Source: JAHEDT01 sp963825615
GTDB lineage: Bacteria; Desulfobacterota; Desulfuromonadia; Desulfuromonadales; BM103
Direction: 5' to 3'
Length of the DNA: 64,000 nucleotides
NCBI GenBank assembly: GCA_963825615.1
Contig: CAWGTV010000001.1
Span: 806,001 to 870,000, forward strand
Shown here: piece after piece, positions 7,912 through 16,403 of the stretch
Layout: each line of letters starts with the position of its first letter
Position numbering within the stretch: the first letter of the stretch is position 1
Notes under the pieces: model-generated
Database searches by the model: none
What the model was told of the DNA's origin: nothing
The model's input: only the letters and a program-made list of their open reading frames with translations
Translations under genes and position numbers: made by a program

Positions 7912-8763
7912 TCATCCTCCGTAAGAGTGCAATCCAGAGAGGACCAAATTGACGCCAAGATAGCAGAAGATCGTTGCGGCAAAGCCGAAGATCGACAGCC
8001 AGGCAGCGCGCTTGCCAACCCAGCCGCGCGTGAAACGAGCATGCAGGAAGGCCGCGTAGATGAACCACACGATCAGGCTCCAGGTCTCTTTCGGGTCCCA
8101 ACTCCAATAGGTACCCCAGGCATAGTTGGCCCAGGCCGCACCGGTTATAATACCGAGTGTCAGCATCGGGAACCCGACCATGATCGCCTTGTAGTTGAGG
8201 TCGTCGAGCACCTTGACGCTCGGGAAGAGCCCAAGCAGGCCACCCGCCGGCGACTGCTCGGCGGACTTCTCTTCCTTGCCGATCTTGATCAGGTACATGA
8301 TCGACACCCCGCAGGCCATGGCGAAGGCTGCATAACCGATGAAACAAGTGATGACGTGGTAGGTCAGCCAGTTGCTCTGCAGCGCCGGCACCAGCGGCGC
8401 GATGGTTGCGTCAAGACTCCACTGCGCCCAGATCATGCCCCCGAAGGCGAAGGGGATGACGAAGGCACCGATCGCCCGCTGTTTGTACTTCAGATCGAAC
8501 AACAGGTAAATCAGCAGGATTGACCAGGCAAAAAAGACGACTGACTCATACAGGTTGGAGAGCGGTGCCTGCTCATAGCCCATGGCATAAGCCTCGTACC
8601 AGCGCATGCCGATGGCGATCGTATTGGCGATGAAGCCGACCCAGCAGATCAGGGTCGCAACCAGACCAACGGCCTTGTTCCGGGAGGTCAAGAAGACGAT
8701 GAAGACCACCATGGCCGCAAAATAAGAGATCGTCGTAATGTTAAACAGAAGTGAACTGGTCAT
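7912..8763 (-). CDS. ccsA: Cytochrome c biogenesis protein CcsA/ResC (copy 1)
   Basis: A 283-aa integral membrane protein of System II cytochrome c maturation. With ResB it carries heme across the membrane and attaches it to apocytochromes. It has about eight hydrophobic segments and the heme-handling WWD signature WGTYWSWDPKETW at about residues 216-228, with flanking His residues (YHVITCF; FLHARF). The start ATG has GGAGG 8 nt upstream. It lies 14 bp downstream of resB, so the two form an operon. A second copy at 30610-31461 has the same length and is nearly identical in sequence. Confidence 0.93.
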   Translation of the reverse strand: MTSSLLFNITTISYFAAMVVFIVFLTSRNKAVGLVATLICWVGFIANTIAIGMRWYEAYAMGYEQAPLSNLYESVVFFAWSILLIYLLFDLKYKQRAIGAFVIPFAFGGMIWAQWSLDATIAPLVPALQSNWLTYHVITCFIGYAAFAMACGVSIMYLIKIGKEEKSAEQSPAGGLLGLFPSVKVLDDLNYKAIMVGFPMLTLGIITGAAWANYAWGTYWSWDPKETWSLIVWFIYAAFLHARFTRGWVGKRAAWLSIFGFAATIFCYLGVNLVLSGLHSYGG

Positions 8764-8777
8764 GCCGTATTCCTCCG

Positions 8778-10142
8778 TCAGGACGAGAGTGCGTCGTCGA
8801 AATCTTTTTTCAATTCATCGAAGAACAGCGCGAAAGCCGGTTGGTTGCGATGCGCGGCACCGCCGAGTTTGACACCGATGCCATTGTCCAGGGGCTGGAT
8901 GCTGACCCAGATGCGCCGGTGAGACAGGAAAAACGCGCCGCAAGAGCCCAGCACCAGCAACAGACAACCGAGCCAGACCACCCAGACGCCGGGGTCCTTG
9001 GCTACCTGCAGTCCGGTATAATAGCTTTGCTCGACACCGAGCAGGGTGATGGCATAGGTTCCGCCGCGCTTCTCATCGAATTGCGGAAAGTTTTTCAAGA
9101 CGATGAAGGGCGTCCCGTGCTTGTGATCGCCGGCATCGATATTCACCTGCGCCGCCGGACCGAAGCTCTGGTAATTCTCGGCATACCCCATGGGGATCAG
9201 CGACGCACCGCCCGGCAGGGGCAGATGCTTGCCCTGCGCACCCGAGACGTCGACGGTCTCGCCGGTGTCGCGGTTCTTGACGCGGAACTGGTAGATCGGG
9301 TCGCCGGCCGGGCCGTAGCTCGACTGGTAAAAAGTTAGTCCTTTGTATGAGAGTGGGTCGTTGACCTCAATGGTTTTTTTGAGGATTTCCTTGCCGTTTT
9401 CCAGCACCACCAGGTCGCTGGCAAACTCCTTCGGTCGGCCGCCGCCTTCGTAGAAAGTGACTTCGAAATTGTCACAGCGCACCTCAAAACCGAGAGGGAT
9501 CGGTTCTTTGCCGGCCCGCGGCCAGACCTGGCTGACCGACGTCCCCTCGACGATGTTGACGTACGCCTTGTAGCCCCAGACGTTACCGATCATGGCACCG
9601 AGAAAAATGATCAGAATCGAGGTGTGTGTCACGTAAACACCGAACCGCGAGTAGGCCCCCTTTTGTGCAAAGAGATAGACCTTGCCGTCCTGCTCGGTGA
9701 CCACCGGTGACGCGAACTTCTTGCCGAGCAGCGCCACGACCTTGTCGCGCACGCTTGCGACGCTGCCCTTGGCGATGACCTCCTCCTTGTTGGAAAAGGT
9801 CCGGAAGAGGCCGTCATCGGCAACCAGCACCGGTTCGCGCACGGTCTTGATGATGCGCGGCAGGCGTTTGATCGAGCAGCAGATCAGGTTGACGGCAAAG
9901 ATTCCCAGCAGCGAGAGGAACCAGTAGGAATGGTACATGTTGAAGAACTGCAGCGCGTCGAGAGCCTTGTAGGTCGACTCGCTCATTCCGTACTTCTGCA
10001 TGTACTCCTGGGGTGCAAGATTCTGCTCGATGACCGTACCGATAATCGAGGTTGTTGCCAGTAGAATCAGGGTAACAATCGCCAGCTTCAGGGAGCAGAA
10101 AAAATCCCATAACTGGTCGGTAAAGCTCTGTTCTTTATTCAA
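8778..10142 (-). CDS. resB: Cytochrome c biogenesis protein ResB
   Basis: A 454-aa membrane protein, the periplasmic partner of CcsA in System II cytochrome c maturation. Three transmembrane segments lie near the N-terminus (about 20-40, 75-95, 170-190) and one near residue 400. A large periplasmic domain lies between them, with the ResB pattern NDPLSYKGLTFYQSSYGP. The start chosen is TTG at 10142, because AGGAG precedes it by 7 nt and the length then matches the family. The longer open frame adds 33 residues with no homologous character. A C-terminal fragment of a second resB survives at 31476-31577. Confidence 0.9.
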   Translation of the reverse strand: MNKEQSFTDQLWDFFCSLKLAIVTLILLATTSIIGTVIEQNLAPQEYMQKYGMSESTYKALDALQFFNMYHSYWFLSLLGIFAVNLICCSIKRLPRIIKTVREPVLVADDGLFRTFSNKEEVIAKGSVASVRDKVVALLGKKFASPVVTEQDGKVYLFAQKGAYSRFGVYVTHTSILIIFLGAMIGNVWGYKAYVNIVEGTSVSQVWPRAGKEPIPLGFEVRCDNFEVTFYEGGGRPKEFASDLVVLENGKEILKKTIEVNDPLSYKGLTFYQSSYGPAGDPIYQFRVKNRDTGETVDVSGAQGKHLPLPGGASLIPMGYAENYQSFGPAAQVNIDAGDHKHGTPFIVLKNFPQFDEKRGGTYAITLLGVEQSYYTGLQVAKDPGVWVVWLGCLLLVLGSCGAFFLSHRRIWVSIQPLDNGIGVKLGGAAHRNQPAFALFFDELKKDFDDALSS

Positions 10143-10345
10143 GATTTTTCTCCTGAATTTATAAGTTAGTAAGAGATTCCCTGGTTGTTGGTGATTGCGA
10201 AAGTGTACGCAATCACTTTTAATTGGGTCTTTCTGACCCAACTAAACTGAAGAATGTTGATGACTATAATCGGGATAAATCAGAAAACGGGGTGAACCCA
10301 AGTAGAAACTTATGAAATTTCAGTCGGTTCCGAAAAGGTGAAGGA

Positions 10346-10768
10346 TCAATTCAGAAGAACTACTGTTCGGTGGGCAAGGATGGTTTGGGAAATTCTTGGC
10401 GGATGCTGTGTAATAAGGTTACCAGCAAGCAGTTTTGCTCTTTGGATGGTGTTTCGCGGAAAAACATTCAGACTTACAACATCATTGGGGGCAACTGAGA
10501 CTCTTTTAAGTCGTTTTACAATGTAGGCTTCATTCGGTATGGACAGATCCAGACACGGGCCACAACACTCATAATTTGCCCCTGGAATAATTGGAGCGGC
10601 ATTTCTGCCAAAATTCTCGTCGTCGCAATCATGGCCGGTACCGCGCTCAAGCTCAAAATGTCCGTCATTACCGACACACCAGGAAAGCCCAAACACCTCG
10701 CTAGCGGAAGTCAGAATGAATGCCGGCAAAAGGAGGAGAACAATTATTCTTGTAACGATTAGCCTCAT
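10346..10768 (-). CDS. Small secreted Cys-containing protein (copy 1)
   Basis: A 140-aa exported protein with a signal peptide (residues about 1-27, hydrophobic core IIVLLLLPAFILTSA). The mature part has WCVGNDGHFE, a later YECCGPCLD cluster and the conserved end AHRTVVLLN. I recognise no domain with known function. It pairs with the paralogue at 31765-32208, which has the same N-terminal pattern and ends AHRTVVLLN. Both lie upstream of ccsA-family genes on the same strand, so a link to heme or redox-protein maturation is possible but unproven. Confidence 0.6.
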   Translation of the reverse strand: MRLIVTRIIVLLLLPAFILTSASEVFGLSWCVGNDGHFELERGTGHDCDDENFGRNAAPIIPGANYECCGPCLDLSIPNEAYIVKRLKRVSVAPNDVVSLNVFPRNTIQRAKLLAGNLITQHPPRISQTILAHRTVVLLN

Positions 10769-10861
10769 GGGCGCGCATCATAATTCAATCAATGACAAAA
10801 ATGCAATACTGTGAAATGTTTTCCTCTTTGGTTTCGGTGTCTATGATTTTGTGGATTAGTC

Positions 10862-10979
10862 TTAATTTATATTCTTACATTGTTCTGAGGTACTCAGATT
10901 GTCCGAAATGCGAAATTCTTGCTGCCCCTGCAATCCAGTAATCTGTTCCCTGCCTTTAATCCTTCCTGACAGTAGTGAC
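10862..10979 (+). repeat. Intergenic repeat, module A + tail
   Basis: TTAATTTATATTCTTACATT, TTGTCCGAAATGCGAAATTC, GCCCCTGCAATCCAGTAATC, tail TGCCTTTAATCCTTCCTGAC ending AGTAGTGAC. Confidence 0.8.
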
Positions 10980-11046
10980 TAAGTAGAAATTTTCTTAGAA
11001 CGTGAACATCCAATTCTTAAATTCTAATACTGAGTGCACTGTATTA

Positions 11047-11487
11047 TCAGGAGTCGAGTAAGCAAGGAAGATCCCTTTCCGCCTCAGAGTAATATCGTAC
11101 CTCGATCGTATTTCCTTCCGGATCGTTAAAATAAATTGACGTACCAGACCCATGTGCACCCCACCGTTTGACTGGTCCTTCCTCAATAACAACTCCTAGC
11201 TCTTTAAGTCTTGTCTCAAGAGCTTTTGAGCCAGCCTCGTCGGTTGCAAAACAGAAATGATTGAGGTTAGGACGACATACTTCATTTGGATTGGTTTTCT
11301 CCCACATCTTTTTCGGGAAAAGATCGATGATGCTGTCGGCAGAAAGCCTTACAGAAGGAAACGGGACATGCCCCGCAGTAAACTCCTCAAGTCTCTCACC
11401 CTGCAATTGAAGAATCTCTGTATAGAACTTGACCATTTTATCGATGTCGACAACGTTAATTACTATATGGTCGAATTTGAACTCCAT
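11047..11487 (-). CDS. VOC-family (glyoxalase/dioxygenase-like) protein
   Basis: A 146-aa vicinal-oxygen-chelate protein with two beta-alpha-beta-beta-beta modules. The first opens FDHIVINVVDIDKMVKFY with a potential metal-binding His7. The second contains LNHFCFATDE (His) and the end motif YFNDPEGNTIEVRYY (Glu). This His/His/Glu set matches glyoxalase-I-like and fosfomycin-resistance-like VOC enzymes. The substrate cannot be told from sequence. The start has GGAGG 7 nt upstream. It stands alone and is bracketed by module A repeats at 10862 and 11571. Confidence 0.82.
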   Translation of the reverse strand: MEFKFDHIVINVVDIDKMVKFYTEILQLQGERLEEFTAGHVPFPSVRLSADSIIDLFPKKMWEKTNPNEVCRPNLNHFCFATDEAGSKALETRLKELGVVIEEGPVKRWGAHGSGTSIYFNDPEGNTIEVRYYSEAERDLPCLLDS

Positions 11488-11570
11488 GCCAATTCCTCCA
11501 ATTCCCTTGATTGTCTAAAATCCTAATATGAAAATTATAGTCATTCATGGGTTGAGGTAAAGTAAAGGAA

Positions 11571-11678
11571 TCTTATTTATCATCCTGCATTGTTTTGATG
11601 TGCTCAGATTTGCCGAAATGCGAAATTCTTGCGACCCCTTCATTCCAGTAACTTTGAAAGCTTCCTAGGAGTCGTGAG
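11571..11678 (+). repeat. Intergenic repeat, module A + short tail
   Basis: TCTTATTTATCATCCTGCAT, TTTGCCGAAATGCGAAATTC, CCCCTTCATTCCAG, and the right boundary GGAGTCGTGAG. It ends exactly at the stop codon region of the methyltransferase gene. Confidence 0.8.
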
Positions 11679-12434
11679 TTATGGGAATAATTTCTTTGCG
11701 ACATATACGCCATAGCTGAAGTAAGTTTTGTATTTTTCGTAAAGTTCAATTTCGTGGCATTCTGCCTTTACGATTGCTTGTGCCTCTTCACTGTTTTTGT
11801 TCCGGTTGAGGAAAGCCTGAAAGTTGTAACGCATTGGTTCATAATAATTATCGAGCCAACAATTCTCTGGAAGAACAAAGTAGCCAACTGGCGAATACCC
11901 ATTGTCTTCAATTGCCTTTATCTTGGATGACGCAGTACCGATTTCGGGGTATTCGCTGTCCCAATGACTTTGGAGCTCCGAAGGACGAGAGCTTGTAGTC
12001 CAGGTGATCTCTGACACAACAAGCAACCCACCTGGTTTCAAGTAGCGCCTCCAATCTGAGATACCTTTGTTAAAACCAATGTTGTAAATAGCCCCCTCAG
12101 ACCAAATCACATCAAACTGCTCATCCTCAAAAGGCAACTCTTCCATTGAGGCGCAAAGGGGTGTAATTTTTTCCTCAAGTCCTAGGCTACGAGTTCTGCT
12201 TTCAAGAACATCAAGAAAGTCTTGGAGAAAGTCCACAGCAGTAATCTTGGCATTGAGCACGCGAGCCAAAATTAACGTTGAAGCGCCAGTTCCGCAGCCA
12301 ATGTCGAGTATATTCAACGGCACATTTCGATTTAAACCGGCAAGGTCAATAGCCATTTCTGTTTCAGCATCCCCTCCCGGCCCTTGACGAAATGCATTTT
12401 TATGTAGATCTATAAGTAACTCAAGTTCTTCCAA
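11679..12434 (-). CDS. SAM-dependent methyltransferase (class I)
   Basis: A 251-aa Rossmann-fold methyltransferase. Motif I is NILDIGCGTGASTLILAR (about residues 40-57), the acidic residue of motif II is in ITAVDFLQDFL, and motif IV is FDVIWSEGAIYNIGF. The C-terminal half has an aromatic stretch (CWLDNYYEPM) that may shape a small-molecule pocket. The substrate is unknown. The start is taken as TTG at 12434, because GAGGAG lies 7 nt upstream; an alternative TTG at 12449 has none. It stands alone between two intergenic repeats. Confidence 0.8.
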   Translation of the reverse strand: MEELELLIDLHKNAFRQGPGGDAETEMAIDLAGLNRNVPLNILDIGCGTGASTLILARVLNAKITAVDFLQDFLDVLESRTRSLGLEEKITPLCASMEELPFEDEQFDVIWSEGAIYNIGFNKGISDWRRYLKPGGLLVVSEITWTTSSRPSELQSHWDSEYPEIGTASSKIKAIEDNGYSPVGYFVLPENCWLDNYYEPMRYNFQAFLNRNKNSEEAQAIVKAECHEIELYEKYKTYFSYGVYVAKKLFP

Positions 12435-12519
12435 CAGATGTCTCCTCAATAGTTGTGCTCATAATGAAAACTGTGGAACTCGAATATAGTTCGACCCCTT
12501 TGGACGATCAAGAGTCTGA

Positions 12520-12584
12520 ATGTCTTATTAGTCCTGCAATCTAAGAATCTGGATGCTGCTTTAATCCGTCCTGGCAGTCGTGAC
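12520..12584 (+). repeat. Intergenic repeat, short form
   Basis: TGTCTTATTA joins directly to CCTGCAATCTAAGAATC, then CTTTAATCCGTCCTGGCAG and AGTCGTGAC. The middle of module A is missing, as in the copy at 1351-1409. Confidence 0.75.
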
Positions 12585-12624
12585 TTTTAGGGATGTGGAT
12601 TTTCTACTGCCTCACCGCTAAGTT

Positions 12625-13599
12625 CTAGCTGCTTGCCATTTTGTTAGTCCTATCTCCGATCGGGATGAGCAAGATTGTGGGACCGTCGCCGAGGAAGGCA
12701 TCGTCGGCCTGCTGGAGCATGTTCACCTTTATCAGGCAACGTAGTGAGTCCACATACGCCAGACCCCGCTCGGAATACTTTGTCAACGTGCTCGCAAGAT
12801 CCCATCCGGTTACCTTGGCACCAGCTTTCCGTAACTCGGCTCGCCGCTCTCGTAGCTTTTTGTATGCTTGATGGGTGTTAAGATTGTGCATATAGGCTAT
12901 AATTGATTGCAGTGGCGTTTCGTAGGTAGCTATCTTGTAGTTACCTAGATCGGAGCGCTGCTTCAACGGCTTAACACCCTCGCCACCCCAGGTCCACATG
13001 CCGAACAGCGCATTGCCCTCGATGGCAAATCGGGAGGTTCCCCAACCGCTTTCTTCAGCGGCTTGTGCCAGCACGAGAGATGGTGGCACGGTATCGACAC
13101 GACGGAGCAGTTTATCCTGAAGTGAGTGATCAGTAAGGGCGGTCCTGCCGACGGACACCTTGTATTCCTCTGCGATCTTACACAGAAAGGCTTGGTCGTC
13201 TTCGCTAACAGATGCACCCGCGCGTAGCGCTTCGACAATAGATGAGACTCGATCCCGATTAATCTGAATAAGCTCGTTAGAGTACAGGACCAAGGGGCCA
13301 AGGAATTGGAAGAAAACTTGCTTCTTGGTCACTACATCTAGCTCTTTGGAGCTGTTGTCGCGCCAGTCCGAAGGGATGTCGGTGATGTACACTCTAGGCA
13401 CCTCTCGGTTGCCAGCCTGCCAATCCTCAGGTTTGTAGTTGATGTCGTTGATTAGTTGCTCAAGCTGAGATCTAGAACTAAACTCGAAGCGCTCGACCCG
13501 TCTGTCAGACTGCTCTAAGTACTTGCAAGAGACAAGGCTCCCGAGAAGGCCGACCATTGCGATTATTATCAACATCAAACGCACTATTACTGCCATCAT
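12625..13599 (-). CDS. Bax-like glucosaminidase lipoprotein
   Basis: A 324-aa envelope protein similar to Bax / GH73-type N-acetylglucosaminidases, which cut peptidoglycan glycan strands. The N-terminus has a hydrophobic signal (about 4-22) and a possible lipobox LVSC. The glucosaminidase domain (about 150-290) contains LVLAQAAEESGWGTSRFA, where the Glu before S-G-W is the expected catalytic acid, followed by GNALFGMWTW and an IAYMHNLNTH motif. The start MM pair has no strong Shine-Dalgarno. The repeat-bracketed single-gene context gives no partner. A role in cell-wall remodelling is inferred from the family. Confidence 0.8.
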   Translation of the reverse strand: MMAVIVRLMLIIIAMVGLLGSLVSCKYLEQSDRRVERFEFSSRSQLEQLINDINYKPEDWQAGNREVPRVYITDIPSDWRDNSSKELDVVTKKQVFFQFLGPLVLYSNELIQINRDRVSSIVEALRAGASVSEDDQAFLCKIAEEYKVSVGRTALTDHSLQDKLLRRVDTVPPSLVLAQAAEESGWGTSRFAIEGNALFGMWTWGGEGVKPLKQRSDLGNYKIATYETPLQSIIAYMHNLNTHQAYKKLRERRAELRKAGAKVTGWDLASTLTKYSERGLAYVDSLRCLIKVNMLQQADDAFLGDGPTILLIPIGDRTNKMASS

Positions 13600-13684
13600 A
13601 AATTGATCTTCCCCGTGCTGTACTTACTTTCTATCGATCTACTTGCATTCTTTGTCGTCCGACAAATTTCCCCCTGTATTACAA

Positions 13685-13745
13685 AAAATACCCCACAGTC
13701 TGGAGGGACTGCGGGGCCAGGTTCTGTCTTCAGGAGGTTTTGAAG
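13685..13745 (+). repeat. Intergenic repeat, diverged module B'
   Basis: Hairpin CCCCACAGTC / GACTGCGGGG followed by GTTCTGTCTTCAGGAGG. It resembles the B' modules at 22371 and 32513. The rest of the 13600-14118 gap (about 13750-13930) is AT-rich and holds nothing I can name. Confidence 0.55.
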
Positions 13746-13934
13746 AAAGTTTCTTAGACCTGCCACTCACAGCAAGTCTTCAATGGGCATAAGATATCGG
13801 GTTGTTCTATAAATATAAACGTTGATGTTCGTAAATTTTAAGGTGATACATCACGAAATATAACTGTGCTATGACACACTTCAACATTCTAGGCACTGTG
13901 TACCAATCAGATATTCTAACCGTATTACAAAAAA

Positions 13935-14035
13935 GCCACTGAGAAGCAAACCCAGGTGGCCATGAATTTCGAATTAAATGGAGGCCTAAATACCTCTATC
14001 AATAAGAAGCCGTTTTCCCTCTCATAAGTCGTGAT
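13935..14035 (+). repeat. Intergenic repeat, module C
   Basis: GCCACTGAG / CAGGTGGCC hairpin, CCTAAATACCTCTATCAATA, then CTCATAAGTCGTGAT. Confidence 0.8.
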
Positions 14036-14118
14036 TAAAAGTATTGCTTAAAACTATGGTCGGATGCCCGACAACTCTAACCTTGCCGATGCGATCTGTA
14101 AGCTGTAATAATGACCCC

Positions 14119-14442
14119 ATGAATATTAACGACCCTTTCGGCCGATTACAGTCCAAACGTCAGAAAGAATATGAATCTTTACGCGATTCATTAAAAAAAC
14201 TTGGCCTTAACAATCTTGATGATGCTCATGCACTGCTGGAAAAAGTGCAAAGGCGAGGCATCTGGGGGTTGGCTATAATCGTTCCAGTCACCATACTCCT
14301 TGCGCTGGTTTTGCCGGGGCTGCGTGCCTTCATCATGATATGTGGTGCATTAGCCGTCTTCTGGTTATTCAAAACCACGCTGAATAGCCGAGAATATGTT
14401 AAACGTTATGTGCAGGAGGAGTTGGCCGATCATAACGATTAA
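14119..14442 (+). CDS. Small two-TM membrane protein, unknown
   Basis: A 107-aa protein. An amphipathic, charged N-terminal helix (about 8-45, heptad-like, QSKRQKEYESLRDSLKKLG) is followed by two hydrophobic segments (about 48-66 and 68-85) and a charged tail. No family is recognised. The ATG at 14119 is taken because the protein pattern begins there; the ribosome-binding site is weak. A longer frame starts at a TTG at 14044. A hairpin terminator follows. Confidence 0.5.
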   Translation: MNINDPFGRLQSKRQKEYESLRDSLKKLGLNNLDDAHALLEKVQRRGIWGLAIIVPVTILLALVLPGLRAFIMICGALAVFWLFKTTLNSREYVKRYVQEELADHND

Positions 14443-14451
14443 TCATAATTG

Positions 14452-14479
14452 ACGAGGGACCTATTTTGACGGTCCCCTG
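14452..14479 (+). terminator. Terminator after the small membrane protein gene
   Basis: GAGGGACC / GGTCCCCTG hairpin with an ATTTTG loop, 10 bp after the stop codon. Confidence 0.45.
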
Positions 14480-14517
14480 CTTATGTCGACTATTTTTGAA
14501 AACTCACCTTTCACTAC

Positions 14518-14597
14518 TCACAAACACTGCAATGTAAGAAAAAACCCCCGGTCCGGAGATCGAGGGTTTTTGTGTCTGATATGTGGTGATTTATGAT
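14518..14597 (+). repeat. Left part of a repeat interrupted by the IS1111-like element (A-end + B)
   Basis: ACACTGCAATGTAAG (A-end), then the B hairpin ACCCCCGGTCCGG / AGATCGAGGGTTTTT and GTGTCTGATATGTGGTGATT. The intact arrangement is seen at 39665-39775. The missing right part (module D) reappears at 15985-16024, on the other side of the insertion sequence. Confidence 0.75.
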
Positions 14598-14687
14598 GAA
14601 ACGGTCTCCCCCCGCTACCCAAATCGGCGTCTATGCGCCATGATGGAAGTATCACCAACCATCAACGGAGTGCAAGAGGAGACCACG

Positions 14688-15707
14688 ATGAATATTACCA
14701 CTGTCGGCTTGGACCTGGCAAAGAACGTTTTTCACGTCGTCTGTCTGAATGAGCACAACAAAGAGGTTAAGAAACGAATGCTCCGACGCAACCAGGTCCG
14801 CCAGTTCTTTGCTCAATTGCCGGCATGCACTGTTGCCATGGAAGCCTGTGCCACGTCCCACTACTGGGGTCGAGAACTGATTGCGCTGGGCCATACTGTG
14901 AAGTTGATACCACCCCAGCACGTCAAGCCGATGGTCCAGGGCAATAAGAACGATTACAACGATGCTTGCGCGATTGCTGAAACGGTCAAGCGACCGAAGA
15001 TAACGTTTGCCGCCGTCAAAACGGTCGAAGAACATGACATGCAGGCGATTCACCGGATGCGTACGCAGTGCATTCGGGACCGTACCGCATTGAGCAATTC
15101 AACTCGGGGTCTGCTCGGTGAATATGGCATCAGTTTTTCAAAGGGGCTGGCAACCCTTCGCAGGAAGATCCCGGAACTCCTGGAAGATGCGGAGAATGGG
15201 TTAAGCATGCGGTTCCGTCATCTTCTGGCACGACGTTATGAGCAGCTCGTTGAGTTGGACGAGTACCTTGCGTTCTATACGAAGGAGTTGGAGCTGTTGA
15301 GTCAACAGGACGAGGCCTGTCAGCGGCTGCAAACGATTCCGGGGTTCGGACCAATCGTCGCAAGCACCTTTCGCAGCACCATCGGTGATGGCAGTGTTTA
15401 TACGCGTGGCCGAAATTCCGCCGCGTCCCTTGGCTTAGTACCCAGACAGTACAGCAGCGGTGGTAAGAATGTCTTGCTGGGGATCAGTAAACGCGGGGAT
15501 CGATATCTTCGAAAGCTCTTGGTCCATGGTGCACGCACCGTCGTTCTTCATGCGGCCAACAGAGACGACCCCTTGAGCCGATGGATCAATCGTATTCGTG
15601 AAAGAAGAGGATATAACAGAGCTGCTGTAGCGATGGCAAACAAGATGACACGTATGGGCGGGGCTATTTTGAGGCACAATACAAGTTATGGACCGACCCT
15701 GGCATAA
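14688..15707 (+). CDS. IS110-family (IS1111 group) DEDD transposase
   Basis: A 339-aa recombinase. The N-terminal DEDD (RuvC-like) domain has Asp in TTVGLDLAKN, Glu in AMEACATSHYW and the Asp pair in KNDYNDACAIAE. A coiled-coil stretch lies at about 190-230. The C-terminal Transposase_20 domain (about 235-320) contains IPGFGPIVASTF and the SLGLVPRQYSSGGK segment with the conserved Ser-Gly that carries the catalytic serine in this family. The start at 14688 follows AGAGGAG. The protein is intact, so the element may still be active. Confidence 0.92.
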   Translation: MNITTVGLDLAKNVFHVVCLNEHNKEVKKRMLRRNQVRQFFAQLPACTVAMEACATSHYWGRELIALGHTVKLIPPQHVKPMVQGNKNDYNDACAIAETVKRPKITFAAVKTVEEHDMQAIHRMRTQCIRDRTALSNSTRGLLGEYGISFSKGLATLRRKIPELLEDAENGLSMRFRHLLARRYEQLVELDEYLAFYTKELELLSQQDEACQRLQTIPGFGPIVASTFRSTIGDGSVYTRGRNSAASLGLVPRQYSSGGKNVLLGISKRGDRYLRKLLVHGARTVVLHAANRDDPLSRWINRIRERRGYNRAAVAMANKMTRMGGAILRHNTSYGPTLA

Positions 15708-15973
15708 ATGTCGTATCGACCAAGAATCTTTGATGTAAGGAAGGGAAAATTCCCAGCGGAAATTGCGAAGGCGGTGTGATCAGTAATGACGAAACAGGTC
15801 AGACCGGCGCATTGAAAACCTGACTTTCTTATCGGTTACTAAAAACCGAACAAATGTTTAGGACGATGCGCGCGTAATTCATTAAGGCCCGGCAGCCCTT
15901 AATTGCCATGATGAGGCCGGATATATGCTAGCAACCTTGTCCCTCGTCATTCGTCATGAAGTCATTGCAAGAA
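15708..15973 (+). ncRNA. Predicted bridge/seek RNA region of the IS1111-like element
   Basis: Noncoding stretch of about 266 nt between the transposase stop and the right inverted repeat. IS1111-group elements are known to encode their guide (bridge/seek) RNA here. Local stem-forming segments are visible (GGGAAAATTCCC at about 15744; GGCCCGGCAGCCC at about 15886). RNA ends and target-binding loops cannot be fixed by eye. Confidence 0.4.
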
Positions 15974-15996
15974 GGGGGGAGACCATATATAAGAAA

Positions 15997-16024
15997 CGAC
16001 CCCTAGAGCCAATCCCTAGGGGCC
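15997..16024 (+). repeat. Intergenic repeat, module D hairpin (right part of the interrupted repeat)
   Basis: CCCCTAGAGCCAATCCCTAG followed by GGGCC. The second copy is at 39741-39772. Confidence 0.75.
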
Positions 16025-16029
16025 GCTTC

Positions 16030-16216
16030 AGCCTGGCCAGGAATCTTGGGATCTCGCGCACCGAATCGATGATGCAGATCTGCGTAACATCGAGGCCGGC
16101 AATCTCTACGGCGAAATTGTTGAACAGGATCATCTCGCACTGCAGGCCGACAACCGATGCGGCAGTCTGCACGATCAGAAAACGCAGCATGGGCTGCTGC
16201 TCATTTGTCACCATTG
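16030..16216 (-). pseudogene. MFS transporter N-terminal fragment
   Basis: Reading from ATG 16216, the frame begins MVTNEQQPMLRFLIVQTAAS and continues LFNNFAVEIAGLDVTQ and IDSVREIPRFLA. That is the pattern of the first transmembrane region of a major facilitator superfamily permease. Right after FLA the frame runs into the module D hairpin and the insertion-sequence end (stop at 15954), so only about 60 of about 400 residues remain. The fragment appears truncated by the repeat/IS1111 region. Identity as MFS rests on pattern memory. Confidence 0.5.
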
Positions 16217-16280
16217 TCGCGGCCTTTCTAGACCGGGGCAAATAATCTCATGAGAAGACAGTCTGGGTCAGTTCCGGGCA

Positions 16281-16403
16281 AAAGAAAAAGGGAAAAACGT
16301 CATTATCCTTTTGGAGAAGACAAGGGTAACTCCCTGAGATCATGAGGTACCCATAGTTTGTTTTGACTTGACTCGACGCCGGGGGCATTAAGGAGGGGCA
16401 CTC
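16281..16403 (+). repeat. Direct repeat flanking the TRAP operon, left copy
   Basis: Shares AAAGGGAAAAAC, CCTGAGATCATGA, TTTTGACTTGACTCG and GGGGGCATTAAGGA with 19876-19998 in the same orientation, over about 120 bp. The two copies bracket the dctMQP genes. This family differs from the A/B/C modules. Confidence 0.7.

Larger units (their letters stand above)
14603..15984 (+). mobile_element. IS110-family element, IS1111 group
   Basis: An 11-bp perfect inverted repeat, GGTCTCCCCCC at 14603-14613 and GGGGGGAGACC at 15974-15984, encloses the transposase. IS1111-group elements carry such inverted repeats a few bases in from the true ends, so the element probably extends several bases outward. The flanks are two halves of one intergenic repeat. 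The intact copy at 39697-39772 reads GTGGTGATTTATG... then AAAGAAGCGACCCCTGG, and here GTGGTGATTTATG lies left and AAGAAACGACCCCTAG lies right. The 3' noncoding part (about 265 nt) is much longer than the 5' part, as expected if the guide RNA is encoded at the right end. Confidence 0.85.

Noticed and set aside
14583..14687. Longer transposase start at 14583
   Set aside because: The frame is open upstream, but it runs through the insertion-sequence inverted repeat and the B module flank. AGAGGAG places the real start at 14688.
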